A DNA stretch of 64,000 nt from Angiostrongylus vasorum (lineage: Eukaryota; Nematoda; Chromadorea; Rhabditida; Metastrongylidae): the NCBI GenBank assembly GCA_018806985.1, contig JADANN010000424.1, forward strand, positions 1,355,001 to 1,419,000. The letters run 5' to 3'. A program made the translations under genes and the position numbers. The notes under the pieces were generated by a model. It saw only the letters and a program-made list of their open reading frames with translations. It did no database searches and was not told where the DNA came from. The number at the start of each line of letters is the position of its first letter. Within the stretch, counting starts at the first letter, position 1. Positions 1 to 11,700 of the stretch are shown here, piece by piece.

Positions 1-1545
1 TTCACTTTTGAATTATTCCACGTACTCGTTGTTTTGAGTTAGAATGGAGCGTCAGAAACGAATTCGTAGCTAACGAACAACCGTTTTTTAAGGGTTGAAC
101 TAGACTGGACCAGCTTTTCCACTATCGTAACGAAAGTGCCCAGTATTTGTTTCGCTTGTCTAATGGTACGACATTATCAGCGAATAGACGGTTTATGGGC
201 ATAGGCTTTCGATGTTTAATCCAGTGTAATCCCATTATTGTTTCTTCATAACGTTTTTGGGAATGGCGAGTAGTAATTCTAACGATACGATATTACCGAA
301 TACGACTATTCTCCTTAACCCGATTCTCCTGTTGTCATGGAAAGATATAAATATTGTTAGGATGTTGCTGTATAGCTCATGAATGATCTACTATGCTGGG
401 ATGTCATTATTGTACTTCCATAACTGCTTCTGTTCAACTGAAAAGAAGTTCTTTTTTTTCAAAGGAAAAGTGAAATAAAGAGGTATCTCATACTCTCGAG
501 ATATTATACTTTACTGGGTTTCTTTGCTTCGTGAATATGATCCATGTTGGACACTTTTTGAAACGCTTTTTACACTTCCACTTTTGTCCAGCTTTCTTTC
601 AATCTCTTTGTATAGAACTCGGTTGAGAGATACAGGAAATGATCGTACTTCTCATTTTTATTGTCGATAACAACATTTTAACAAAATCTAGTTAAACAGG
701 CAAAAAAAACCCCAAGTCACGGCAATGCCTTCGATTTTTTGGTGTGAACTTCTGCTCTTCAGTGACGGACTTTGACGTGCAGCATCCAACGTATAACATT
801 TCTATAAATCTTCTTCAATTTCCCATAAGTTCTCCAAGGGAAATGCCTCGGTGTTCTTTCTGATTCTTGATGACGAGGTTTGGGCGACAAAGTCTGTCAG
901 AATTGGCATTAGTCCACAGCATTCGACTCATCAATTATCCCACGAATTTGAAGACATTTATCAGTCTTCTTGTCAGGTTGGATCAACCAAAACGCAGTAA
1001 AGGATTGGTGCTTGCAAATGTATTTTATAAGTACTGCTCGTCAGCATGATTTTTTGAGACTGTAGTTTTCGAAAGTATTCAGAGTATGACACCCAGCGGT
1101 AGTTCTCCTAACTTACAATGTCTCACTGGGGATTTTTCTTAGGAAATGAGCTTGTTTAGTTATATCGTTCTTGGTGGTAAGGACTCCCATTTAGCTTGAT
1201 GGAATTAATTTTTTAGTATGCTCACAACTCGATTTCGTTGTCTGAAGTACACCTTATATGATAGGTGTTACTCTGAACCGTTTTTCCTTAACTTTTTTTC
1301 GGACCTTTGGCCGAGTTGGTGTAAAGGATACAGCCCGTAACTATGCAAGAATGCCACTGATTGCATTTATCAGCAGCTGCATAGAAGTGGAATCAATCCG
1401 TTGAGATCAGTTGCGTCCCAGGGCTTCCGTAGTCGCTCCGAATTGGCTGTCTTTCTCACCATGGGGGCGCGCTGCTTATTCGAGGGTGTATGCCACCGAA
1501 AATCATTTGTTCAAAACCATTACTTCTACAATAAAAGGAAAACTA
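1..1545. other. No gene recognised; one tRNA-like A-box
   Basis: AT-rich sequence without a recognisable coding exon on either strand. A 60-codon reading frame at 867-1049 has no family resemblance and no convincing splice context. At about 1309-1330 the string TTGGCCGAGTTGGTG resembles a Pol III A-box and may be the head of an old tRNA-derived SINE, but I see no matching B-box at the right distance. Confidence 0.4.
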
Positions 1546-1682
1546 GTTGAGTGAAAGGCAAGAAGAAGGACCCGTATTGTGTTGTGGTGAACGCGTTAGC
1601 GCAGATTAATAGCGGGTTCGCTCCCCATCGCAGACACATGCGGTCCAGAGTTTTGTAAATGTCACAGCATCATTGAAGCTAA
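1546..1682 (+). repeat. Foldback-family right half (FB copy 1)
   Basis: This is one half of the FB repeat. It has the tRNA-like segment (GTGGTGAACGCGTTAG, then GCGGGTTCGCTCCCC in B-box position) followed by the family end GTCCAGAGTTTTG...CACAGCATCATTG. The opposite arm is missing. A SINE copy abuts its right end, so the two repeats are nested or adjacent insertions. Confidence 0.6.
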
Positions 1683-1950
1683 AAGCTCTCTGCGTTGACC
1701 AATCCGTAAGGGATGCGCTATACATTTAACTTCATTAAGCATCATTTGGAGGTGACTGGATGCATATCTGGCCTTTACAATGACTCTCAGTGGCCTACTG
1801 ATGTATCGAGCCAGTGCTGCTACTCTTCCAGACAAGTCTGGTACCAATTTTCCGACCCCGGAGGGATGGAAGGCTTGGTGGTCCATGGGCGCCGGGATCG
1901 ATTCCACGTGTGTTGCAGGGCTCCTCCAACAACTGCACGACACGCGCCCT
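1683..1950 (-). repeat. tRNA-derived SINE copy 1
   Basis: Read on the minus strand it starts with a tRNA-like head (A-box near the high-coordinate end; B-box region GGAATCGATCCC), runs through the family body (GTACCAGACTTGTCTGG, GGCTCGATACATCAG) and ends in a version of the GAGAGCTTT tail. It aligns along its whole length with the copies at 16.95, 47.07, 56.72, 60.13 and 62.87 kb. Reading frames here on both strands are repeat shadows. Confidence 0.8.
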
Positions 1951-2343
1951 TAACTTTTTACAATAGTGAACAATATTATTCGTTTCAATCCGCCTTCCAT
2001 TGTCCGAAATATCGCAAACGGAATCGATTCCAAGCAATTTGAATGGTCTAGAAATGTGCACGTGTTCAATTTCAACTGAAGCGGATAACAACGCTAATCC
2101 AGTGGCGTTGCCGTTGTGGGAATTTTCGGGAACAACGCGGTGAATGAATAAGTAGTGGCTGCAAAACAGTCGATGCTACCACTGATTCCCTTTACCATTT
2201 CACTAATGCTCTCAAAAAACCTTCTATCTCCTTGATAAACAAAGAATACAAAAGATTCTAATTTTATCCTCATACATTCGTTTGCAGACCTTAAAATAAG
2301 CCACTCATGCGTGCAAGTGCCGCATTCTCCTGCTTTGAAACAG

Positions 2344-2480
2344 CTGGAACATATAAGCGATTTAATCCGTATGCCATTGGTTTCTATATGGGCGCTCCGC
2401 TCAGCCGTCGCTGGACGGCATCAATGCCCATACGGAAATGGGGTTATATTCACCCGGCAGTGATTACCGTCATTTTTTAA
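2344..2480 (+). CDS. Candidate terminal coding exon, unrecognised
   Basis: After an acceptor-like GAAACAG, a 45-codon reading frame ends in TAA. Its codons favour C/G in third position more than the flanks, and it reads like ordinary protein (YKRFNPYAIGFYMGAPLSRR, later IRKWGYIHP). It could be the last exon of a small protein whose earlier exons lie to the left. I do not recognise the family. A second frame is also open from a stronger acceptor at 2286 to a TGA near 2463, so frame alone cannot decide. Chance is a real alternative. Confidence 0.22.
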
Positions 2481-3589
2481 TCCTTCTGACGAATATGCCT
2501 CTTTCTACAAATGGCTGTGGAAAATAAGCCGAAATTTCTATTTTACCTCTCTTATGTGTTTTCGTGTCCCTTAGTGACACATGCATCAATAGTTTGTCAT
2601 CTCATCGTGACCTGGCCGTGTTTCTGTGTATCGATCTATGGCCTAGGTCAGAAGTTCATATCTTAACAGACACCGTGGAGTATGAACGCAGCTTGGCATT
2701 TTTGTTCGGAAGCTCAACTTAAAGTACCTCGGTGTCAATAATTATCCATTCTGAAGCACCATTCCAGTAATATAGTCATTATCCGGTGACTGTCGATAGA
2801 CTGGTAAACTCTAGCACATTTCTTAAGACAAGAGAGAATGAAAATGTACAACGTGCATCCAGATGAAAGCTTCACGGAGACCTTGCGCAGATCTTTGTGA
2901 TTCATGAAGATTGACCGCCCAAGTAGTTGAAGATTTGCTCACGGAAAACTAAATCGACTAAATAACGTTCCGCAACTACTCAGGATTTCGCTAGGAGGAC
3001 AGTTCGATTTCGAGGAAGCTTTAATAAAACTTTCGGGGGCACATAGTTTGGGATTTTCTGTCATACATGATAAAATTTAAATTTTGCTCCGCTTAGATAG
3101 TAATGCCGAGGTCCTGGTTTACTTTTTATCGCTTTATGGTGACCAGTTGATACCTTTGAACCAGATTGCTACAGTCTCATTCCATAAAGTAGTGAGTTGA
3201 GGCAGCATTAGTACTCACAGACTCATAAGGGAATCTAATCCATTTCCGGCCTAAGCAATCCTTCCATCGTCACCAAAGTAGGTGATTTGGTTGTGGGTTT
3301 GTTTGTGGAGCACCAGACTGGCGATATTTTTATAGAACCGCGAATGGCTAAACATGGGCCACTTTCGCAAACAATTTCAACTTTCTTGACATGTCGTGGT
3401 GAACCTAATGATCTCTAACGTCGACATCGTACTTTTCGTAAAATGAACCTCCTTGGAACTTTGTGAGCTTCTAGCTATTTGCTTTCTAGTGAAATAAACT
3501 TCACCTTTTTCACACAGAGGATGGTCTCTATATGACATCGTCCTGTAACTTTAGTACTAATTTTGTAGCGAATGTGTGGTGGCATCTTC
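2481..3589. other. No feature recognised
   Basis: Intergenic-type DNA. I see no coding exon with paired splice sites and no member of the repeat families seen elsewhere in the window. Confidence 0.4.
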
Positions 3590-3885
3590 AACCGAGGCGA
3601 GATACAAAATATGATCGCACAACCACAATGATGCTGAGATATTTGCAAAACTTCGGACCGCAGAAGTCTGCGGTGAGGAACGAACGCGCTGTTGTCCTTT
3701 CCAGGGAGTAACGCGTTTACCACCACACCATGCGGGTCCTTCGTTTCGCCTGTCTCTCAGCTAGTTCTATCGATCACTGCGGTCCGGAGTTTTGCAAATA
3801 TCTCAGCGTCATTATGGTTGTTTCACAAATAATACCCTGCCGTGAAAACTTGTGAAAGGCAGTAAATAAAAAAAAAGTGGACATT
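3590..3885. repeat. Foldback element (FB copy 2)
   Basis: Two inverted arms are visible. The left arm has ACCACAATGATGCTGAGATA...CTTCGGACCGCAG followed by the tRNA-like segment in antisense (GGAACGAACGCGC, CACCACACCATGCGGGTCC). The right arm has CGGTCCGGAGTTTTGCAAAT...CATTATGGTTG, ending GGCAGTAAATAAA. The element is bounded by its own long inverted repeats, as in a MITE or foldback transposon. No coding capacity. Confidence 0.7.
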
Positions 3886-4420
3886 ATGATCGCACAGTCA
3901 ACATCTGGTTAAGAATTTTGAAGGCACAAACAGCATGCAAGTTTACAATCAATATTTAACTAGATTGAATCTAACTACTTTATCCAAATTTCATTCAGCC
4001 ACCAATCAAGTTTTTAAAGAATAAGTTTTTTTTGCTCCGATCGATTTGTTCCGACGAATTTCTACCTCTGTGTAAATACGCTTACCTTTAAAACGACAAG
4101 CTGGTATCCACACCCATTTCTTGAGCCCCCAATGAATTCAATCGATGAAGCAAAGTGGGCTTTATGTAGAATTCATCCTCATAATGTGATTGTCGTAGGC
4201 ATCCAGATAACATGAAAATAGATTGAAAAAATAAATACAATGCAAGTAGTGGTATGTCGCTCTCAAGTTTCTGCGTTGGATCTGTTCAACATTGTTGGTG
4301 TATTAGCAACAAATTCTAGGTGTTTGCTATGCTAAACACTAGATTCAGTGTGCTGTGATCGACTCGTCGCGGTTGAAAATTCTTAAAAATGTCCAGAAAA
4401 GTCTGTACTCTTTTTTTTGA
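3886..4420. other. No feature recognised
   Basis: AT-rich spacer. I see no exon, tRNA or repeat that I can support. Confidence 0.35.
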
Positions 4421-4745
4421 TAATCTTACACGAGGCTGATAAGTAATTTTTATTCGGCTAACGTTTCGACGCTTTCGTCTTCATCAGAGCCGATGATCCG
4501 AGTCGATAGTCCACTGTTCTTCTTCTTCTTCGTTTCGATATGGCGCCTTCGCCTTCGTATCGAGCTGTGTCTTCCTCAGCGGACCATCTCTCGAATGAGG
4601 CACACTCACTCGGAGGTGCCCTTTTATGCAGGATGCTGTTGGTTGGTAGTTGTGATTGTCTGATGATAGTAACCTGTTTTTCCCGGACAATCAATCCTGC
4701 AAAAGTCGGTACCATCATCAGCTGGCAAAGAGCAATAACAACATT
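4421..4745 (-). mobile_element. PLE-related terminal repeat with hammerhead-like motif
   Basis: This block is shared with 48.2-48.5 kb in the same order: CTTACACGAGG(C/T)TGATAA, TTCGG(C/A)TAACGTTTCG, GATCCGAGTCGATAGTCCAC, GTGTCTTCCTCAGCGGACCA and a final GT(T/C)ATAATCAGCT-like end. It contains a hammerhead-like core on the minus strand. No reverse transcriptase is present, so it is a solo or non-autonomous copy. The small reading frames on both strands here are incidental. Confidence 0.6.
4458..4495 (-). ncRNA. Hammerhead ribozyme-like motif (H1)
   Basis: On the minus strand the sequence has CUGAUGA, one extra A, a 4-bp stem GACG/CGUC with loop AAAG, then GAAAC and GUUA. These are the conserved core boxes of a hammerhead in the right order. 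Departures from the canonical motif are the extra A after CUGAUGA and the absence of a normal stem III before GUU. Hammerhead motifs are known from Penelope-like retroelement repeats. Cleavage activity is not shown. Confidence 0.45.
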
Positions 4746-6040
4746 AATAATATTAACCGTAAAAATTCCGTACCATCCAAGATTTACTCTATTGAAATAC
4801 TCCATAAATCCGTCTTTACATCAGATACTAAGCCTTCTATTGCTATTCTTCCAGATTTCAAAGAATGGAAAGCTTTCGTGATCTCAGCAACATCTGTATG
4901 TATAAAGAATCAGTATCTGGTTACAATTTTACGAGCAGGTAGGACAATAACAAGAGAATCACGCTCGAACGGGGTCTTCAGTGGAGCAAAACGGCTTAGA
5001 AGAAAACTACTAGCAGTGTTCATTGATTGACCTGCTGAATAAGCTCTGCGTCCAGTCAATTTTTTTAACCGAATGCCATTTTTCGGCTTGGCCAAATGGA
5101 GAGCAATTCACCGTCACACTTGATTGCCATAGGAGTAGATGATTTACTGAAACCTTTGCGGTCTTAAAAACGTCCGCCTACGAGTATAAATGTGATTCGC
5201 CGGAAGATATTCTAATGATTTATCACTATCTCGGATTAGACTGCTCGATTTAGATCCAGGATTTCATCGTTCAGTAGTGGTTCCATCGCTGTAATGATTA
5301 GTTCAGTTCTCCTAGGAGATTTGCTGTTAAACACGAGAAACCTTTCATTATTCAAAGTTGCCCTTCATCGTCGAATTATTCAACTAATGTAGAACCTTGG
5401 TTGGGAATAGGATGGAAGGAAATGTGAGCGCATTCTTCCAACTCTCTCTTTCTAATTCTACATTTCATTCCACAGTTGAGAAGGAGAGGAAGAAAAAAAA
5501 CAAAGAATCGATAGGTTAATCTGTTTTTAGACAAAAACCCTCCAGAGATAAAGTGTTGAGCAATTCAGATTCACCGAAAGTAGGGCACGATTGCCTCAAG
5601 TAGAGAAGGTCGACGAGTTTCAATCTTGGACTTCATCCCCTTCCGAAGTGCTCAACACCTTTCCCTCGAATTCGGCACTAGTGCAAGACTTTGACGTTAT
5701 ACCAACCACCTAGGCACTCATGATACAATATATTCCGAGTGCTAAGTGCTAAAAAAAATCCATCCGATGCAAAAAATTTTCGATGCACCGGTTTCTCCAT
5801 GGATCTCTGATACCGCACTACACAGGACAAATCCACTCTACCACTACTGAAGGATTTCTAGGCTACACATGGTTTGTATAATTCCAAGAATGGGAATTTA
5901 AACTGCTAATCGGTGGCCCACACAGCAAATCCATAGTGTGCTGTGAAATTGACCTTCTCGTCTTAAAGTACCTATTCTATCAGTTTAATAAGGGTGCTTG
6001 TACTTTGAGGGTACATATATGTATGCATGTGTAGCTGTGG
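4746..6040. other. No gene recognised
   Basis: A 124-codon frame at 4656-5030 begins inside the repeat to the left, shows no family signature and is probably chance. Around 5640-5705 a short stretch loosely resembles SINE body sequence but is too diverged to call. Confidence 0.35.
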
Positions 6041-6066
6041 TATTTGTGTATATATGTATATGTATA

Positions 6067-6101
<35 letters not shown>

Positions 6102-6116
6102 GTATATAGATATATG
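6041..6116. repeat. TA/TATG microsatellite
   Basis: Near-perfect (TA)n with TATG/TATGCA interruptions at the left side, grading into a pure TA run. Confidence 0.9.
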
Positions 6117-6235
6117 TGAAACTAGTCAGCAATAGATATCTAATTGAAAACAACTTTTTAATTTAGGTGGTACGTTTTCAATTCCAATGAGAATATTTTG
6201 TAAACCTACAAAAAATATGCTCTAAATAACTTTAC

Positions 6236-6605
6236 TTCTATTTAGTGCGTATTCTTTTTTTCATAGCAGGGTATAAGGTGAAATATAACCCCAAGAATGG
6301 TGAAATATTAGCAAAACTCGGAACTTCAGTTGGACTTCAAACTTTTGATTGGCCTTCCCGGGTGCTCACGTACTATGCAATTATTCACTTCCGCTGCTAT
6401 TCAGTGCCGATTTGTGCTTTCCAGTTTATTCCCGTTTACGGTGATAGCACTGTTAAATAGGGAAAATTGTCTGAGAGGCGGATCAAGAACCGCAGCGGTT
6501 CAGTAGGCAACACGTGAGCCCCCGGGAAGGGTAATCGCGGGTTCAAAGCGCACCTGAGGCTCTGAGTTTTGCTCATGTCTCAGCATCCTTGTGGCAGTAT
6601 ACTAT
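6236..6605. repeat. Foldback element (FB copy 3), nearly full length
   Basis: Left end TTTAGTGCGTATTCTTTTTT...GCAGGGTATAAGGTGAAATA and right end CTCTGAGTTTTGCTCATGTC...AGCATCCTTGTGG are diverged versions of the FB inverted ends. The middle carries the family core (GTGCCGATTTGTGC, then TTCCCGTTTACGGTGATAGC) and the right tRNA-like segment (GTGAGCCCCCGGGAAGGGTA, CGCGGGTTCAAAGCGC). It is an old copy with the full order arm-core-arm preserved. Confidence 0.65.
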
Positions 6606-8475
6606 ATGAATTTCCAATGAATAATCTTAGTTCTAGCTCTAAAGTTCTTCGTATCAAATCGATCGGTGTCTGTATCGACCTAGAAAAAGCTATGACTGAT
6701 AAGCACACTTGAGTTATTGGAAGAAATCCATTGTCGGAGCTCTTCGTAGGCGAGAGAACTGAGTCCACATGATCATCTTGCTAGGACGCGCTGATTCATT
6801 ATTGTTATGGACGATGCCTAGCAAAATATTATACAATATGTCTACTGGTGTGCAAACAGCAGCGAATGGTTCAAATTCAAAGTTATCGCGACGATGGAGA
6901 CCATCTAGATTTCGTAGATGAACAAACTATTCGACATCATCCCTAACTGGAATGTTCCAGACATCTATCTGGTGCACTTTAAGCGATATTACAGCTGGGT
7001 ATCTGCGCTCTGTCTTGTTTATAGAGTATATTTTAGTTTACTGATTATTTCGTTCTGCCATCGCTATCAATTCATGTAAATCGATTAGTTAGGAATTTAG
7101 TCAAAAATTCGTCTTTTCAAATGAATGTTCTTCATTTTTGGTTGCCTCCTAGGCTGCTTATCAGCGCTGACCTCGCCTCTAGATGTTGTTGTCCCACAAG
7201 AGCCCACATAGCTTGTTCTATTTGAATGAATCGGCCGACGTATTTATTGCGGAACTCAGCATTTCCTGGATTCAATTTGTTTCCTCGAATCCGCGATTTT
7301 CTTCCTCGAATCCGTCATCCACGAAGGTGCCGCAACTTTTTTCATGTGTGTTCGGCAACTATTTGAAGAATTTCCTCTTTGTTATGACATCGTTGGATGC
7401 TGGTCGAGTATTTGCTACTTGGAGTCCTGGGAGTGCAGTGCTACGACGCTTCCACGTGGATTAGGGGGAGAATACGTTGGCCCAAGATAGATCCAGTACC
7501 ACTTTCCTAACCCCGGAGAGATTAGACGATTGGTGTGCCTGGAATGGTGTTGAACTAGTACCGTACGCATTATTACTACTGCCCTAGCTACCCTATTGTT
7601 TTGTCATAGCAATCCAAAATTGTATTCTGTTGAGCTTGAACCAATCAAGGAAAGCACATGCAATCTGCTTTTTATCGGCTTTGACAACAGAGCTCATCTC
7701 CAATCGTGAAAATTAAACGAAAAATTCAATAAGGCTTCGCACAGCTCGCTTCGTAATGTCGTTTACTTCGATTCCTAACAAGTCAGCTAAAGTTTCTAGT
7801 GCCTACTATCATAGCAGGACGAAAGCGAATAAGATCCAAGCGCTTTTTCCCAGCTTTTGTGTAAACAAATACGTTTCTTTCCCTCTTAGTTCGTTTTTTT
7901 TTTTCATTGCGTACGAAAATAAATATCAATCAATACGCGCAAAAACTACGAGGACTATAGCATGGACGGTTATTGGGCTTTCGAAATTTCAAATTATTCA
8001 TTTCCTTTAGTAACTTCTGTCTCAATAACGTCCCCAGACCGCAATATGAAACTACCCAGATGAAAATGATGTAGGGAAGTCCAGAAACGGTTCTCGTTTC
8101 CCTCATCTGCTTCCTGTTCTGCAACATTCTCTCTCCTGTTTCGTAAGGCTCTATGTAACCAACCACGAAACTTACCATATAAAAAACAATTGTGTTAACT
8201 TGACTCAAACTAGGGAAAGGTGATTTTTTTATAGTAGAAGACTTTTCCTTTTTTAAATATCTCGCGGACGCTTTACAAGTTCTCATCTGCAAACACCAAA
8301 CAACTAGCTTCAGCTAACAAACCAATGGTTTTGGGCAATTTCTTGTATCTGAAACCTGGAAATCTCTAGTTTCCCGATGTTCTGTGTCCAATTCTCACAT
8401 GGCCACCTTCGTCTGTCCGTTATCCAACATCAAGCCATCCAAATGTGAGGAGATAACCCGGCTGTAGAACACCAT
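6606..8475. other. No confident gene; scattered SINE-like remnant
   Basis: Around 7497-7575 a stretch (GTACCACTTTCCTAACCCCG and following) resembles the antisense SINE body and is probably a diverged fragment. A minus-strand 120-codon frame at 7930-8292 includes hydrophobic stretches but contains in-frame splice-donor-like sites and has no recognised family. I do not call it. Confidence 0.35.
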
Positions 8476-8665
8476 CCGGCTGGCGGTGTGTGTGTGGTTT
8501 CCCGGGCTGTCAACGTACATCCCGACCCCGACTCCGCCTACCGCCAGCCGGCCGCATTGCCATTGATTTCGGCAGCTCTCTCGAAGAGCTTCATCTTCGA
8601 ACTACTGCAATTTTCATTCCAGAACTTTATCTAGTACTCGATTTGAGCTCCCTCTCGACAAGACG
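8476..8665 (+). promoter_or_regulatory. GC-rich leader/promoter-side region of the SH3BGR-like gene
   Basis: Immediately upstream of the start codon the DNA becomes clearly more GC-rich than its surroundings. It contains a perfect 12-bp inverted repeat, CCGGCTGGCGGT at 8476-8487 and ACCGCCAGCCGG at 8540-8551. I infer that this is promoter or 5' untranslated sequence. No TATA box, initiator or trans-splice acceptor is evident next to the ATG. Confidence 0.4.
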
Positions 8666-8713
8666 ATGGCACCGCTAAAGGTCTTTATCGCTAGTATCAC
8701 TGCCAATGCTGAG
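8666..8713 (+). CDS. SH3BGR: SH3BGR-like exon 1
   Basis: Encodes MAPLKVFIASITANAE, the first beta strand and turn of the domain. The start is the only ATG in frame before this strand, and a GAG|gtgaga donor follows. Phase 0. Confidence 0.88.
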
Positions 8714-11700
8714 GTGAGACCGTTTTAATCGCACCGCAGGTCTTTCGCTTTCTTTCTTTCGTTATTTGTTGATGTAACTGGGTAAAGAAGCTTTCTTTTA
8801 TTAGAATTATTCTAAGAATTTCGTCTTTGTGCTGTAACTATTGTCCATTTTAAATAAGGACCTACTGAAATTAGCAAATCGGTCCATTCTTCCAGATTTC
8901 GATTCAAAACATCTCTAAAAAACGTTCTATCCAATCCTTTAGCTCTGTGGACGTTAAGCTGGTTGTAGTACGGTTTTTTGCTTCTCACTATTGCAGCTGT
9001 CATTTTCTGCAATCGCTGGGAAAAAAACCTATCTAGAAAGTTGCATATGTTTGGTATATCAGTGGCTTAATACATGTTCATCTCATCTTAGAATCTTAAA
9101 AAAATCGATTTTTTGGGTTAGAGCTTTCCTTTACTCGTGTGTGAACTCTCCCACTTTACCTTTCTATCATAGCTTTATTTCCTTCTATTTGATTTCCTAA
9201 GGTCGAGGATTCACATTCCTTTATTTTACACACTCACGGTATCACGTAAAGTTCAGTTAACAAATGCTCTATGCATTTATATCGAATATTCGATTATTCG
9301 ACCAACTTTTTATCATTCGCCTTTCAGCTGCGGACTCCTACATATTGATAGTTTAAAAAAAATCAAACTTTTTATATTATTGGTCTTTCAAGCTAATAGA
9401 TCTTTTTGATTTTTTATAAAGAAACAAGAAGAGTTTGAGCTAAGCGAATAGCTATGGGAATATTTTAGAAGGACCATCGAATACCCGTGTAGGTGAGCAG
9501 GAATATTAGAATACTTCCCTTTCGTGAACCGCTCATCACAAACCAACGCTTCTTTCTCTCAGTTCTTCGTCGCAACCGGAAACCGGTCCGTCGGAATTCC
9601 TCGATTTGGTGTCATACACACGGACTAGTGGAATTGGCTGCGTAATGCGCTAACTCTCTGGCACTTACTTCTCCCGTACTCCGCCTCCAACAAATCGACC
9701 AGCTCGTAAATATAGTAACACAACAATGAGTGGCTTAAATTTATGTGCCTTCGGTGGAGAAAGTCTCTTTTTCTTGGAGAAAAGGTGCCTAGTTTATTTG
9801 GAGCTTAAAGAACGGAGCTGATTTCTCGAAAAACGCTGATAATTTTTCGATAACCACAACACCTGACGAGTTGAAGACGTAGTTCTTGTGTAGAAGAAAC
9901 TTTGCTCTATCTAAAGACTAAGTAGGTTCCTTTAAAACTGTCATTTGACCTTTAAATTTGTTTAGACTAAAAATTTATGAAAGAAATGATGAAGAATTCT
10001 GCTCGTTCTCTTTTAATTCCCAAGGAAACCACGACCGCCGTAAACATCAAAAAAACGCATTTGAGGGCTTCATCGTGTTCAAGTGGATGGAACGCTGCTT
10101 GTTCAATTGCTTTCACCTTCGAAATAAGAATTTAAGCGGGAAAAAAGTTGCTCGAAATGCGTTTATTGGGCTACAGAATGTGACAATTTCATCATTTTAA
10201 AGTACTAGAGCTTTTATTGTGCTGGCAAAGATTTGCAGTCTCTACCACTTTTTTATTGCATTTATTGCATTTGATGAAGTTCACCTTGAAATGAGAGATG
10301 TCGGTTTGAAATTGAAAGCGGCCGTTGTTTTCCAACAATGTGAATGGAAATCAATGCACGTCGGACCTTAGTTGTGGATTGTTTTTCTACTTTGTAGTTT
10401 ATCAGCATTATTAGCTATATCATCCATAATCTAATCAATCCTCAGCTAACTCAAGCGGGTACCAGTAACTCCACTGTCACCTGGCATATTTGAAAGCTGC
10501 CCGGTAGAGTGGGCTGTGCTTCCTTGAGGGATAGGTCGCATTTCTGCTACGAGGTTCTTCATTTTTTGTTGTTCTACTATGGAAGTATCCGTTGATGACT
10601 GCGTGAGCTCTGTTTTGGTTTATTACTTAGTAGCAGAGAGTGGAACGACCCCTAACACAAGACGTTTTTAACATAACGGAATCTTCTTGAGCTGTTTCCC
10701 ATGCAGCTGATATTTAGGTATTGAGTTTTTCTGCTGAGGTCATGGGAAGTCCTAGGCTCTGGTGAAGCCGAAGCGGCGGAAATGTCAACCATTACGGAAT
10801 AAATCTTGTTATTGACAACATCGTCTATGCTGAAGAATAAAACATTAATTTGTGGATCAATGCCGAGGATAACAGAAACTCGGTCCTGGGAATTACTACT
10901 GAGTCTGTTTGTTTATTGGCTTTACGGCAATTTACTCCAATTGTAGACAGTATGAAAACCCGTTTTGAGAGTAATTCGATCTGATAGAGGTTACTAAAGG
11001 GTGCTCTAGCTAATCAGTAAAATAGGCTAGTAGTGCATATTACCCAGTATGTTCATCAGCAAGTAATTCACAAGTGAATCGAGTACTTCTCACCACATGT
11101 GGTAGCAAATGAGCAACACATGAGCGCATGTGTCTTCATTGCGTCAAAGAACGTTTAAGCTATTAATGAAAGGATTTCAGTGCTTTTCCAAGAATCTTTT
11201 CGTGAAACCACCCTCGATTTCCCCTCAAAACTCCTTCACATCTGCTTTGATGTTTAAGCGTTATGAATAACTAAAATACGCGCATGCATCGCCGTTGACG
11301 ATGCGACGATTCCAGCGCCTACGGCTGACGGGGGTTAAGGTCGGACGAGGACGAGTTCCACTGTTTGTCTTCTTGTTGAAAGTGTTGAGCGTACGAAGAA
11401 GACGAACTGATTTTTGATGCGTTTTGACTGCCGCCGACCCCATTAGCTGCTAGAAACTGGTTCGGCTTTGCATCAGCTCAACTCAGAATGAGAACCGAAC
11501 CGGGTCGCTCTCATGCGACTAATGTGACATATGCGATGAGATCACTGGGTGCACCAGGGAGGATCTCGATGTGATTTCTATTACCGTGATTACTCTAATA
11601 GGTACCAAGGTATAACCAAAAGTAAACATCGCATGCTACTGCTCTATTGAAGAAACCAATCTCATAACCTGAAAACGATGTTTTATCACAACTCATCCGG

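Noticed and set aside
7930..8292. Minus-strand 120-codon frame with hydrophobic stretches that looked membrane-protein-like
   Set aside because: It contains an in-frame GTAAGT donor, lacks a supported partner exon and has no recognised family.
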